From positions 496,001 through 560,000 of the forward strand of contig JANQRH010000026.1 of assembly GCA_028284625.1 (NCBI GenBank): a stretch of DNA of 64,000 bases. Reading direction: 5' to 3'. The position numbers and the translations under genes were made by a program. The notes below the pieces were generated by a model. It ran no database searches and had not been told where the DNA came from. It saw only the letters and a list, made by a program, of their open reading frames with translations. Shown piece by piece: positions 52,095 through 60,625 of this stretch (position 1 is the stretch's first letter; every line of letters begins with the position of its first letter). This DNA comes from Afifellaceae bacterium (GTDB lineage Bacteria; Pseudomonadota; Alphaproteobacteria; Rhizobiales; Afifellaceae).

Positions 52095-52108
52095 TTGAGA
52101 TGGATCAA
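52095..52108. promoter_or_regulatory. FixK/FNR-type box upstream of the DUF3775 gene
   Basis: TTGAGATGGATCAA fits TTGA-N6-TCAA; the right half (ATCAA) is perfect and the left half has G in the fifth position. Its centre at 52101.5 would be near -41.5 if transcription of the minus-strand DUF3775 gene began around 52060, the usual place for FNR-type activation. It lies in the 125-nt gap before soeC's stop. Confidence 0.55.
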
Positions 52109-52167
52109 AAACGGCTCGGCCGCCGAAAGCGACGCCTTCAGATGAATCCGCTGTCGATGCCGCGTGC

Positions 52168-53103
52168 CTATCGGCCGTAGTAGAGCGTCACGGCATGCTT
52201 GGCTTCCGCGAAGAAGAGCCAGCGTTCGGCGACCATCCCGGGGGCCTGTGCCACGACGGCAAGACATGCTGCAAGAACGGCGAGCCAGTGCGGCGCGACA
52301 AGCGCCACGGCGATCGCCGCCAACGGCACGGCGAAGGCGAGAAGATGAACGAGGCGGCGAAGCTTCGCGGCGTGTTTGCGCGCGATACGGTAGCCCATCT
52401 CCTTCAGCACGAAGTTCTCTTCCGTGTGCGGCCACTCGATCGAACGCACCGCTCCGTCCTTCAGTCCTGTGGCGCTGTTGGCCGACGATGATAGCGTAAG
52501 CTGATCGTTGTGACGCCAGGTTGCGGTCTTCCAGAGCCATCCGGCAGCGATCGCTAATGCCGCGAACGTTCCTGCGCCGCGCGCATCGTTTCCGAAAAGG
52601 AGTAGGAGGGCGTGAAGAAGAACAGCGCCCGTCATGATCGCAAATATCAAATAGCCTGGCACGGTGAAGCGGCTGTGCCACTGCGCAACGGGCTTCAGCG
52701 ACGCATAGATCATTCCGGTGGTGTACACCGTAACGAGCGCGCCGACCGCCGCGGCGAATGCCGCAATGGCGATGACGCCGTCGACGCGTCCCGTCACGAG
52801 CCAGCCGATGCCGAAGATGCCGGCGGGAACATAGGTCACGACAGCCGCGACGGCTTCGCGCGAAAGCCACGAGGAGCGCCATTGCGACAACGCGCGCCAC
52901 GCCCGCTCCGGGTGACCGAGATGCAAGGTGGAGGAGAGAAGTCCGCCGGTGATGAGCGTGAGCGCCAAGCCGAGTGCGACGAAGCCGAGCCACCGGTCGG
53001 GCACCACAAGTCCAGAAGCTGCCGCAAGGCCGAGCAGCGTCAGCAGCCCATAGCCGGCGCCGGTCGCTGTCGTGAAGAAAATGACGGAGAGGGCGGGGTG
53101 CAT
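52168..53103 (-). CDS. soeC: SoeC, membrane subunit of sulfite dehydrogenase (DmsC type)
   Basis: A 311-residue, eight-helix DmsC-like quinol-binding anchor (SVIFFTTATGAGYGLLTLLGLAA; HLGHPERAWRALSQWRSSWLSRE). It passes electrons from SoeB to the quinone pool. Start ATG 53103 lies 1 nt after the soeB stop (53105-53107). In-frame sequence upstream overlaps soeB and is not family-like. It ends the soe operon. Confidence 0.82.
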   Translation of the reverse strand: MHPALSVIFFTTATGAGYGLLTLLGLAAASGLVVPDRWLGFVALGLALTLITGGLLSSTLHLGHPERAWRALSQWRSSWLSREAVAAVVTYVPAGIFGIGWLVTGRVDGVIAIAAFAAAVGALVTVYTTGMIYASLKPVAQWHSRFTVPGYLIFAIMTGAVLLHALLLLFGNDARGAGTFAALAIAAGWLWKTATWRHNDQLTLSSSANSATGLKDGAVRSIEWPHTEENFVLKEMGYRIARKHAAKLRRLVHLLAFAVPLAAIAVALVAPHWLAVLAACLAVVAQAPGMVAERWLFFAEAKHAVTLYYGR

Positions 53104-53104
53104 C

Positions 53105-53830
53105 TCAGCGTGACAGCATCCGGTCGACCCATCCGAGAAGACCGCCGGCCACCGGCTCAAGCGCCGGCGCGTCGGAGACGTTGCAGGCACTCCGCTCGCG
53201 TGGCGGCAGATATTTGTTGGTCGGGCGGTAGTCCATCTCTGGCATGAGATCGACGCCGTCGCGCTCGGCCACGAGCTGCGACACCGGCGATTGCGGATCG
53301 CCGAGATCGCCGAAATGGCGCGCACCGGTCGGGCACGCCGCCACGCAAGCCGGTACGCGATCAACTTCGTCGAGATTCTGATTGTAGATGCGGTCGACGC
53401 AAAGCGTGCACTTCTTCATGACGCCGACTTCCGTGTCGTATTCTCGTGCGCCGTAGGGACACGCCCAGCTGCAGAGCTTGCAGCCGATGCACTTATCTTC
53501 GTCGACAAGCACGATCCCGTCGGATTCGCGCTTATAGGACGCGCCGGTCGGGCAGACCGTCACGCAGGCTGGTTCGGCGCAATGCAGGCACGAACGCGGG
53601 AAGTGAACCGTACGGCTCGCTCCGTTCGCCGCCTGCTCATAGGTGTGAACGCGGTTGAACCACACGCCATCGGCGCCGTCCTCATAAGGACGGACATCCG
53701 TCAGCGGCGCCATGTGGCCACTTGTGTTCCACGACTTGCAGGACGTGACGCAGGCCTGGCAGCCGACACAAGTATCGAGGTCGATCACCAAGCCGAGCTG
53801 CTTCTCGGTGCGCGCGGGCAGGCTGGTCAT
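53105..53830 (-). CDS. soeB: SoeB, Fe-S subunit of sulfite dehydrogenase
   Basis: A 241-residue ferredoxin-like protein with four cysteine groups for [4Fe-4S] clusters: CVGCQACVTSC (from Cys21), CLHCAEPACVTVCP, CIGCKLCSWACP and the split CTLC...CVAACP. That is the DmsB/PsrB pattern. It carries electrons from SoeA to SoeC. Its ATG overlaps the soeA stop (ATGA). Confidence 0.86.
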   Translation of the reverse strand: MTSLPARTEKQLGLVIDLDTCVGCQACVTSCKSWNTSGHMAPLTDVRPYEDGADGVWFNRVHTYEQAANGASRTVHFPRSCLHCAEPACVTVCPTGASYKRESDGIVLVDEDKCIGCKLCSWACPYGAREYDTEVGVMKKCTLCVDRIYNQNLDEVDRVPACVAACPTGARHFGDLGDPQSPVSQLVAERDGVDLMPEMDYRPTNKYLPPRERSACNVSDAPALEPVAGGLLGWVDRMLSR

Positions 53831-56760
53831 GGGCGCGCCTCACGGCGACGTCGAAACTGCGCACCGAAATCAAGCACGCGCGGCGGTCTCGCCACTCCGG
53901 GCGGCGGCTTGAGCGTGGGGAATTGCGGCTCGGTCGCGTCCACTTCAGAAGCCGCGCATTTTGTGATGCGGACGCGCAGATCAAACCATGCCGCCTGGCC
54001 GGTGACCGGATCGGAGTTGGAATAGCGCCGGCCGTTCGCGTCTGTGGGCAGGAGCTCGCTGATGGCGTGGTTGAGCAGGAAGCCCTTCTCCGCTTCCGGC
54101 GCATGTTCGCCGAGCATCCATGCGCCGCGGCGCTTGCCGATGGCGTTCCAGGTCCACACGGTTTGCGGGTTCACGCCGTCGACAAGGCGCACCTGGCCCT
54201 TCACCTTGCCGTGCGGGCTTTCCACCCACGCCCAATCGTCGTCGGCGAGGCCGAGCCGCTCAGCCGTCGCGCGGTGAATGAACAAGCGGTTCTGGCTGGT
54301 GATCTGTCTCAGCCAGGCATTTTGCCCGCCCCACGAATGATACATATGCATGGGGCGCTGCGTGATCGCATGCAGATCGAATGCATCGTCGTCGATCATC
54401 ACCTCTTCCAGTGGCGCGTACCAGAAGGGCAGGGGATCGAAATAAGTCTCCAGGCGCGCGCGTTCCGATTCCGGCGGCAGCACCTCTCCGTGGCCGCGCG
54501 CGGCAAGTCGAAAGTGCTGCAGCGGTTCCGAATAAAGCTGGAAGATGATGGGCTCCGGGCTCTGCAGGAATCCCATATCCGTCGCGAGCTCAAGGTATGA
54601 GCGGTTCGCCATCTTGTAATAGCGCTGCTTAGGCGCAAGCTCGTGGCGCCAGAAGCCGCCATTGTCTATGTAGCGTTGAAGCTGCTCCGGATCAGGCGCG
54701 CCGCGGCCGGTTCTGTCGTCTTCGCCGTCGCGCCAGCCGGCGAGCGGTCCGATGCCCGGCGCGCGCTCGTGATTGACGATATAGTCGGCATAGTCGCGAT
54801 ATCTCGGCGACCCCCTTTCATCCACCATGCCCGGCAGCTTCAGCCGCGCGCCAAGGTCAAGCAGCACGGATTGAAATGGCCGCACGTCGCGGTCGGGCGC
54901 GACGACGGGATGACGGATGGCGTCCGCCGGTCCGTCGGCGTCACCGATCGGCCGGTCAAGTAGGCTGATGCAATCGTGCCGCTCCAGATAGGTCGTGTCG
55001 GGCAGCACCAGATCGGCGTAGGCGACGGTCTCTGAGTAATAGGCGTCGGAATAGATGATGAAGGGGATGCGATACTCGCCGCTTTCGTCCTTGTCCGTCA
55101 GCATGGCCATGGTGCCGCCGGTGTTCATTGACGAGTTCCACGCCATGTTCGCCATGTAGAGAAACAGAACGTCGATCGGATAAGGGTCGCCGCGCCAGGC
55201 GTTGGCGATCACCATGTGCATCAGACCGTGGATGGAGAGCGGCGCTTCCCACGAATAGCCCTTGTCGATGCGCAGGGGTTGGCCGGCGTCGTCAACCAAC
55301 AGGTCCTCCAGGCCTGTGACGTAGCCGAGCGGCATGCAAGTCAGTGGCGTGTTCGGCGCGCCGCCGTCCTTGCCGGCAGGCTTGTTGGGAGGCGGGGCCG
55401 GCTTGGGGAAGGGCGGCTTGAAGCGGAAGCCGCCCGGCACGTCCACCGTGCCGAGAAGCACCTGCAAGAGATGCAGCGCGCGGCAGGTTTGGAAGCCGTT
55501 GGAATGCGCAGAGATCCCGCGCATGGCGTGAATGGCGATCGGCCGCCCGCGCATCGTCTCATGTCGACGGCCGGCCCAATCGGTCCACGGCACGGGAAGC
55601 TCGATCGCCTCCTCAAAGGCGACATGCGCCAACTCAGCCGCAATGCGCTCAATCGTGGAGGCGGGAACGCCGCACCGCTCAGCGACCGCCGCCGGCGCAT
55701 AGGCATCGTCGAGATAGCGTTCCGCAATGAGCTGGAACACCGGCACGCAAGTGCGGCCATCGATAGTGAAGCGTCCCGTCAGTGCCGGCGTCACATCCGC
55801 TGCAAGTGCGTCCACTGGGCGCTCGGCTTTAGCGTCCCATGCCAATGCGCGACCGTCGCCGTCGCGCAGGAAAAGCCCGTCATCCGCCGCGCCGGGCTCT
55901 TCGATCACGAGGCAATGCGCGTTGGTAGTGCGCACGAGATAGTCGAGATCGACCTTGCCGGCCTTGAGAAGCGTGTGCACGATCGCCAGCAGAAACAGGC
56001 CGTCCGTGCCCGGCCGGATGCCGATCCACTCATCGGCAATGGCGCTGTAGCCGGTTCGGCAGGGATTGACCGACACCACTTTGGCGCCGCGCGCCTTCAG
56101 TTTGCCGAGCCCGATCTTGATCGGATTGGAATCGTGATCCTCCGCCACGCCAAACAGCATGAAATACTTCGCGTGGTCCCAATCCGGCTCGCCGAACTCC
56201 CAGAACGAGCCGCCGATCGTATAGAGGCCCGCGGCCGCCATGTTGACGGAACAGAAGCCGCCATGCGCGGCGAAGTTCGGGGTGCCGAATTGCTGCGCCC
56301 ACCAGCCGGTCAGCGACTGCGACTGGTCGCGGCCGGTGAAGAAGGCAAGCCGCTTCGGATCGGTCGCGCGCACGCGCTCCAATCGCTCGGTCGCGATGGC
56401 CAGTGCTTCGTCCCATTCGATCTCGCGGAAATCGCCGGCACCGCGCTCGCCGACACGAAGCAGCGGCTTCCTCAGCCGCGCCGGGCTTTGATGTTGCATG
56501 ATGCCGGCGGCGCCCTTGCCGCAGAGCACGCCGCGATTGACCGGGTGGTGGCGATTGCCCTGGATGTAGCGGATTTCGCCGTCGACCAGATGAACATCGA
56601 TCCCGCAGCGGCAGGCGCACATGTAGCACGTGGTCTGCTTGACCTCGTCGGAGACGGGCGGGGAGGTATCGATGCCGTCCGCGTCGCGCGGCGCACGCGT
56701 GTCGGCGAGCGGGCGCTGCGAGGGTGCATTGTTGGCGCCGGCCGGCGCGGAAGAACTCAT
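53827..56760 (-). CDS. soeA: SoeA, molybdopterin subunit of cytoplasmic sulfite dehydrogenase
   Basis: A 977-residue bis-MGD oxidoreductase. Cys45, Cys48, Cys52 and Cys80 (TCYMCACRCGIDV; GVLCGKGAAG) bind the N-terminal [4Fe-4S] cluster. There is no Tat signal, so the enzyme faces the cytoplasm, as known for SoeABC of Allochromatium vinosum. Blocks FFTGRDQSQSLTGWWAQQFG and GGFCSVNMAAAGLYTIGGSF match my memory of SoeA rather than PsrA or DmsA. The predicted reaction oxidises sulfite to sulfate with electrons to quinone. Other oxyanion chemistry cannot be fully excluded. Confidence 0.84.
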   Translation of the reverse strand: MSSSAPAGANNAPSQRPLADTRAPRDADGIDTSPPVSDEVKQTTCYMCACRCGIDVHLVDGEIRYIQGNRHHPVNRGVLCGKGAAGIMQHQSPARLRKPLLRVGERGAGDFREIEWDEALAIATERLERVRATDPKRLAFFTGRDQSQSLTGWWAQQFGTPNFAAHGGFCSVNMAAAGLYTIGGSFWEFGEPDWDHAKYFMLFGVAEDHDSNPIKIGLGKLKARGAKVVSVNPCRTGYSAIADEWIGIRPGTDGLFLLAIVHTLLKAGKVDLDYLVRTTNAHCLVIEEPGAADDGLFLRDGDGRALAWDAKAERPVDALAADVTPALTGRFTIDGRTCVPVFQLIAERYLDDAYAPAAVAERCGVPASTIERIAAELAHVAFEEAIELPVPWTDWAGRRHETMRGRPIAIHAMRGISAHSNGFQTCRALHLLQVLLGTVDVPGGFRFKPPFPKPAPPPNKPAGKDGGAPNTPLTCMPLGYVTGLEDLLVDDAGQPLRIDKGYSWEAPLSIHGLMHMVIANAWRGDPYPIDVLFLYMANMAWNSSMNTGGTMAMLTDKDESGEYRIPFIIYSDAYYSETVAYADLVLPDTTYLERHDCISLLDRPIGDADGPADAIRHPVVAPDRDVRPFQSVLLDLGARLKLPGMVDERGSPRYRDYADYIVNHERAPGIGPLAGWRDGEDDRTGRGAPDPEQLQRYIDNGGFWRHELAPKQRYYKMANRSYLELATDMGFLQSPEPIIFQLYSEPLQHFRLAARGHGEVLPPESERARLETYFDPLPFWYAPLEEVMIDDDAFDLHAITQRPMHMYHSWGGQNAWLRQITSQNRLFIHRATAERLGLADDDWAWVESPHGKVKGQVRLVDGVNPQTVWTWNAIGKRRGAWMLGEHAPEAEKGFLLNHAISELLPTDANGRRYSNSDPVTGQAAWFDLRVRITKCAASEVDATEPQFPTLKPPPGVARPPRVLDFGAQFRRRREARP

Positions 56761-56957
56761 GTGGATTCAGACGACCCACCGGCCTTTGTCGGCGGCGTGA
56801 ATTCGGACTTCGGTCCAGCGCCGCGCATGTAGTGCTTTTCGGGACGATACGCGTCGGTGCGGCTCGTCGGATTCAAGCGCTTTGCGCCGGAGGCGATCGA
56901 GCGGCCCAATCTGGCAAGGAGCCCATTGCGGGCAGGCGGCGAAACCTCGGCGTTCAT
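56757..56957 (-). CDS. Small protein leading the soe operon
   Basis: A 66-residue protein starting MNAEVSPPARNGLLARLG. Its stop overlaps the soeA start (ATGA) and AAGG lies 9 nt before ATG 56957. It is basic in its first half, with no membrane helix and no twin-arginine signal; HYMRGAGPKSEFTPP at the C-terminus looks motif-like. No known family recognised. The tight overlap suggests a role in SoeA maturation, cofactor loading or complex formation (inference). Confidence 0.65.
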   Translation of the reverse strand: MNAEVSPPARNGLLARLGRSIASGAKRLNPTSRTDAYRPEKHYMRGAGPKSEFTPPTKAGGSSEST

Positions 56958-57011
56958 GGCGCGAACCTTCAATCGCAGCCCAATCTGCCGAACCGCATTC
57001 CATCGATCCAA

Positions 57012-57032
57012 TGATTTGTTCTTGTCAAATCA
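57012..57032. promoter_or_regulatory. Inverted repeat between soe operon and lysR (LysR-type operator candidate)
   Basis: TGATTTG (57012-57018) and CAAATCA (57026-57032) are perfect inverted arms with a 7-nt spacer, containing the T-N11-A pattern of LysR regulators. It lies in the 99-nt divergent promoter region, 24 nt before the lysR ATG and about 55 nt before the first soe gene. Confidence 0.6.
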
Positions 57033-57056
57033 ATCAAAAGAGCCGATGGATCGAGA

Positions 57057-57932
57057 ATGACCCTGGACCAGCTTCGCGTCTTCGTCGCCGTCGCCGAGCG
57101 CCGCCACGTGACAAAAGCCGCCGCCGCGCTCGGCATGACCCAATCGGCCGCCTCAGCCGCCATTGCCGCGCTGGAGCGGCGCTATGGCGCGAGGCTGTTC
57201 GATCGCGTCGGGCGCGGCATTGAGTTGACCGACCAAGGTCAGCGCTTCCTGCCTGAGGCGCGTGCCGTGTTGGACCAGACAAAGACGGCCCGCTCCGTGC
57301 TTGAGGATCTGTCCGACCTGACGACGGGCACCGCCTCCATCGCCGCCAGCCAGACGATTGCCAGCTACTGGCTACCGCGGCGGCTAACGGCGTTTCACCA
57401 AGAGCACCCCGGCGTCAGTCTCGATGTTGAGATCGGCAATACGCGCCAGGTGGAGACGGCCGTCATGGAGGGGCGGGCCGATCTGGGCCTCGTTGAAGGC
57501 CGGGTCAGCAACGACGCCCTCAGCCGCCGCCGTGTCGACCAGGACCGGCTTGTTCTGGTTGTGGCGAAAGACACCTCGCTACCGCCGGAAACTGCCCCCG
57601 GCCGGCCGGCTTTGCGGGCGTTGCCCTGGGTGGTTCGCGAGGCCGGATCCGGCACGCGCGCTGGCCTTGAGGACCTTGCGGCGGAAGAGGGGCTTTCCTT
57701 CGATGATCTGCGGATCGTCCTCGTCCTGCCCGGCAACGAGGCCGTACGCGAGGCCGTGGAGAGCGGGGCCGGCGCGACGATTATCTCGGAGCACGTCGTC
57801 GCCTCCGCGATCGCCGCGGGGCGCTTGAAATCGAGGCCCATCGCGATGCCGCCACGCGATTTCGTTTTGCTGCGCCATCGCGACCGGCATGTTTCTGCAG
57901 CAGCGCGAGCGCTGATGCGTTACCTGGCCTGA
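57057..57932 (+). CDS. LysR-family transcriptional regulator
   Basis: A 291-residue regulator. Winged helix-turn-helix at residues about 2-60 (RHVTKAAAALGMTQSAASAAIAALE) and a periplasmic-binding-protein-like effector domain from about 90 (IAASQTIASYWLPRRL), similar to CysL/CbbR-type members. It is divergent from the soe genes and so probably controls them in response to a sulfur or redox signal (inference). Confidence 0.88.
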   Translation: MTLDQLRVFVAVAERRHVTKAAAALGMTQSAASAAIAALERRYGARLFDRVGRGIELTDQGQRFLPEARAVLDQTKTARSVLEDLSDLTTGTASIAASQTIASYWLPRRLTAFHQEHPGVSLDVEIGNTRQVETAVMEGRADLGLVEGRVSNDALSRRRVDQDRLVLVVAKDTSLPPETAPGRPALRALPWVVREAGSGTRAGLEDLAAEEGLSFDDLRIVLVLPGNEAVREAVESGAGATIISEHVVASAIAAGRLKSRPIAMPPRDFVLLRHRDRHVSAAARALMRYLA

Positions 57933-58234
57933 GCCGGCATTTGCGGTCTTCGCGCCCTACGGTCGGGCGCCACCGTTCGATTGCCGGCTAACCGGCCGTC
58001 AGATACGTTGATAAGCTGTGGAAATTTGTAGCAGGCGCTTGAATGGCGCAAATGCGACACCCACATCGCCTGCAATTTGACACGAATCTGTTCTATACAA
58101 GCTAGGGTCGCTTAAAAGGTTCGTGTCTAGGAAACTGGACTGCCGTTGGCGCTGCGACCGGGGGCGCGAGAAGATCGTGTGCTTGCCGCTTATTCTTCGC
58201 AAGCGATCACGACCCGACGGCTAGGAGGAGGCGA
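57933..58234 (+). other. Intergenic region, 302 nt, with one inverted repeat
   Basis: No gene seen. GACACGAA (58079-58086) and TTCGTGTC (58120-58127) are perfect inverted arms 33 nt apart. The left arm includes a TTGACA hexamer (58077-58082), but no good -10 follows at 16-18 nt. A strong GGAGGAGG ribosome site for the next gene ends the region. Confidence 0.5.
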
Positions 58235-58540
58235 ATGATCATTGACCGAATAAGAAGGGACATGAGCGTCATCTCCGCAGATGACCATTGTGTCGGCTTC
58301 GTATGCGGATTTGAGGGCGAGAATTCACTTAGGATCACCTGCATCAGCGAGGGCTACGGCTACGACCACCTGATCCCGACCACCTGGGTGACCGCCGTTG
58401 AGAAATATGTGTTTTTAGACAAGACCATCAGCTACGTCCTGGCGAACTGGGAGCACGCCCAACTCCCCAGAATGCTCTCCGGCTCCGCGGCGGCCCCGGC
58501 GAACGCCACGACCCTTCCGGTGCAAACGGAAGCAGCCTGA
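58235..58540 (+). CDS. Small DUF2171/PRC-barrel-like protein
   Basis: A 101-residue protein. Residues about 10-70 (VISADDHCVGFVCGFEGENSLRI; HLIPTTWVTAVEKYVFLDKT) look like the DUF2171 or PRC-barrel type small beta-domain. The rest is a Pro/Ala tail. Function unknown. GGAGGAGG precedes ATG 58235 and a strong terminator follows, so it is a single-gene transcript. Confidence 0.75.
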   Translation: MIIDRIRRDMSVISADDHCVGFVCGFEGENSLRITCISEGYGYDHLIPTTWVTAVEKYVFLDKTISYVLANWEHAQLPRMLSGSAAAPANATTLPVQTEAA

Positions 58541-58562
58541 GACAAGGCAAACGATCGCAAAG

Positions 58563-58586
58563 AGCCCCGCCCACGCGGGGCTTTTT
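58563..58586 (+). terminator. Intrinsic terminator after the DUF2171-like gene
   Basis: AGCCCCGC (58563-58570) pairs perfectly with GCGGGGCT (58575-58582) over a CCAC loop, followed by TTTTTGCTTTT. It is the best canonical terminator in the window. Confidence 0.9.
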
Positions 58587-58696
58587 GCTTTTGCGGTCCG
58601 AAACAACGCCAACAAATATGTGATTGGTGCCGATCGCGCCGGGTCGCCACGTGCAGGGCTTCGGCGCAAGCAAATCATCCTCGCCATGGAGGCCGC

Positions 58697-59848
58697 ATGG
58701 TCAATCTGAGACTGATCCCGTTCGCGCTCGCTGCTGCAATGGCGACAATTGCATCCAATGCGGTCGCTTTGGATATCGTGCTGGAGACCGAGGAGGAGCG
58801 CGTTCGCGTCGACACGATCGTGCGCGGCCTTGAGCACCCATGGGGCATCGCATTTCTCCCCGACGGCAGCGCCCTGGTGACGGAGCGGCCGGGCCAGTTA
58901 CGCCACCTCGCGGCGGACGGTGTGCTCTCTGGGCCGCTTGCCGGCGTCCGGGAGGTCGATCCGCGGCGACAGGGCGGCCTGCTCGACGTGGCGCTCGATC
59001 CCGACTTCGCTGCCAACCGCCTTGTCTATCTGAGCTACGCCGAGCCCGGCCCGGACAATACCAACTCCACCGCCGTGGCGCGCGGCCGGCTCAACGCCGA
59101 AGCGACTGCGCTTGAAGATGTAGCGGTGATCTTCTCCCAGAAGCCAAAGCTGCCAAGCACCATGCATTACGGATCGCGGCTGGTCTTCGATCGCGCCGGG
59201 CATTTGTTCGTCACCCTTGGCGAGCGCTCCAATGCGCGCTTCCGCGACCAGGCCCAAGACCTCGATTCCCACCTCGGCAAGGTCGTGCGCATCTTCCCCG
59301 ACGGTAGCGTCCCCGACGACAACCCGTTCGTCGGCGAGCCAAACGCGCTGCCGGAAATCTGGTCGCTCGGCCACCGCAATCCGCAAGCCGCGGCTCTTCA
59401 CCCGGAGACGGGGATGCTGTGGGAGATTGAGCACGGCCCGCGCGGCGGCGACGAGCTCAACATCCCCGAAGCCGGCAAGAATTATGGCTGGCCGGTGGTC
59501 TCCTTCGGCGTGAACTATGACGGCTCGCCCGTCGGCACCGGTCAGACCGACGCCCCCGGCTTCGCCGATCCGATCCATCAATGGACGCCGGTGATCGCGC
59601 CGTCCGGCATGATGTTTTACACGGGCGATGTCTTCGATGCGTGGCGCGGCGATCTCTTCGTCGGCGGGCTGGCGTCGCGGGCGCTGGTGCGGCTGGAGCT
59701 TGACGGCGATTCCGTCGTGCACGAGGAGCGCATTCTGCAAGGCGCCGACCGGCGCATTCGTGACGTGGAGCAGGCTCCCGACGGATCGCTTTATGTCCTG
59801 ACGGATGCCCGCAACGGCGAGGTGCTGCGTCTAAGTCCCGCGGAATGA
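58697..59848 (+). CDS. PQQ-dependent aldose sugar dehydrogenase-like protein
   Basis: A 383-residue exported beta-propeller (GSDH/YliI family) with a signal peptide (LAAAMATIASNAVA, cut near residue 24). Blocks HPWGIAFLPDGSALVTERPGQL, the catalytic-His region MHYGSRL, and GHRNPQ with WEIEHGPRGGDELN are typical. It oxidises aldoses in the periplasm with PQQ in characterised members. GGAGG lies 4 nt before ATG 58697. Confidence 0.88.
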   Translation: MVNLRLIPFALAAAMATIASNAVALDIVLETEEERVRVDTIVRGLEHPWGIAFLPDGSALVTERPGQLRHLAADGVLSGPLAGVREVDPRRQGGLLDVALDPDFAANRLVYLSYAEPGPDNTNSTAVARGRLNAEATALEDVAVIFSQKPKLPSTMHYGSRLVFDRAGHLFVTLGERSNARFRDQAQDLDSHLGKVVRIFPDGSVPDDNPFVGEPNALPEIWSLGHRNPQAAALHPETGMLWEIEHGPRGGDELNIPEAGKNYGWPVVSFGVNYDGSPVGTGQTDAPGFADPIHQWTPVIAPSGMMFYTGDVFDAWRGDLFVGGLASRALVRLELDGDSVVHEERILQGADRRIRDVEQAPDGSLYVLTDARNGEVLRLSPAE

Positions 59849-59924
59849 AGCAGTCTCCGGTGCGCCGCACAGCTTGCCAGGCTGAGCGCGCTGCGATAGC
59901 GCAGGCTGAGGGAGGACGCCGCCT

Positions 59925-60503
59925 ATGCTCGTGTTGATTCTCGGCCTTGTTCTATTTATCGGCGCACATTCGGTCCGGATCGTCGCAGACGACTGGCGCA
60001 CCGCCATGCTGGAGCGCCTGGGCGAGGGGCGGTGGAAGGGCATCTACTCGCTGGTCGCGATCGTCGGGCTCGTTCTCATCGTCTGGGGATACGGCTTGGC
60101 GCGGCAGGAGCCGGTGGTGCTTTGGTATCCCCCGATCTGGCTGAAGCACACCGCACTTCTTCTGAATCTTGTGGCGCTGATCATCTTCGTCGCCTCGGCG
60201 GTGCCAGCCGGCAAGATGAAGGGGCGCATCCGCCACCCGATGGTGATTTCCGTGAAGGTGTGGGCGTTTGCCCACCTTATCTCCAACGAAACGCTTGCCG
60301 ATGTCGTGCTTTTCGGCGCGTTTCTGGTTTGGGCGGTCCTGGATTTCCGCTCCGCTCGCCAGCGTGACCGCGCCACCGGAGCAGAGCCGGAATTTGGCCC
60401 AGCACGGAACGATGCGATCGCTGTCGCCGTGGGCGTCGTGATCTGGGCGGCGTTCACGTGGTTCCTGCATGCCTGGCTGTTCGGCGTGAGCCCGCTCGCC
60501 TGA
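59925..60503 (+). CDS. NnrU-family membrane protein
   Basis: A 192-residue protein with five to six helices (GLVLFIGAHSVRIV; HTALLLNLVALIIFVA; MVISVKVWAFAHLI), the NnrU pattern. NnrU is linked to denitrification in Rhodobacter, but many members occur without denitrification genes. GGGAGG lies before ATG 59925. A hairpin follows the gene. Confidence 0.87.
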   Translation: MLVLILGLVLFIGAHSVRIVADDWRTAMLERLGEGRWKGIYSLVAIVGLVLIVWGYGLARQEPVVLWYPPIWLKHTALLLNLVALIIFVASAVPAGKMKGRIRHPMVISVKVWAFAHLISNETLADVVLFGAFLVWAVLDFRSARQRDRATGAEPEFGPARNDAIAVAVGVVIWAAFTWFLHAWLFGVSPLA

Positions 60504-60506
60504 GGC

Positions 60507-60540
60507 GTTTGGCGCGCTTCCCGCCGTTGCCTCGCCAAAC
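60507..60540. other. Stem-loop after the NnrU-family gene
   Basis: GTTTGGCG (60507-60514) and CGCCAAAC (60533-60540) form a perfect 8-bp stem with an 18-nt loop. No T-run follows. It may mark the transcript end or protect mRNA. Confidence 0.4.
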
Positions 60541-60625
60541 CAAAGCCGGTAGGGTCCGCGCCGCTTGAAAGACTCGGCCTACGCGCTAAGTCTTCGATTC
60601 CCAAACCGATTTTGAAATACGTTCG

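Noticed and set aside
53827-56760. Reading the molybdoenzyme as periplasmic polysulfide or DMSO reductase
   Set aside because: No Tat signal at the N-terminus, and the N-terminal blocks fit SoeA better.
55216-56832. Plus-strand frame of 538 codons opposite soeA
   Set aside because: No domain signature; soeA on the other strand has all expected cofactor motifs.
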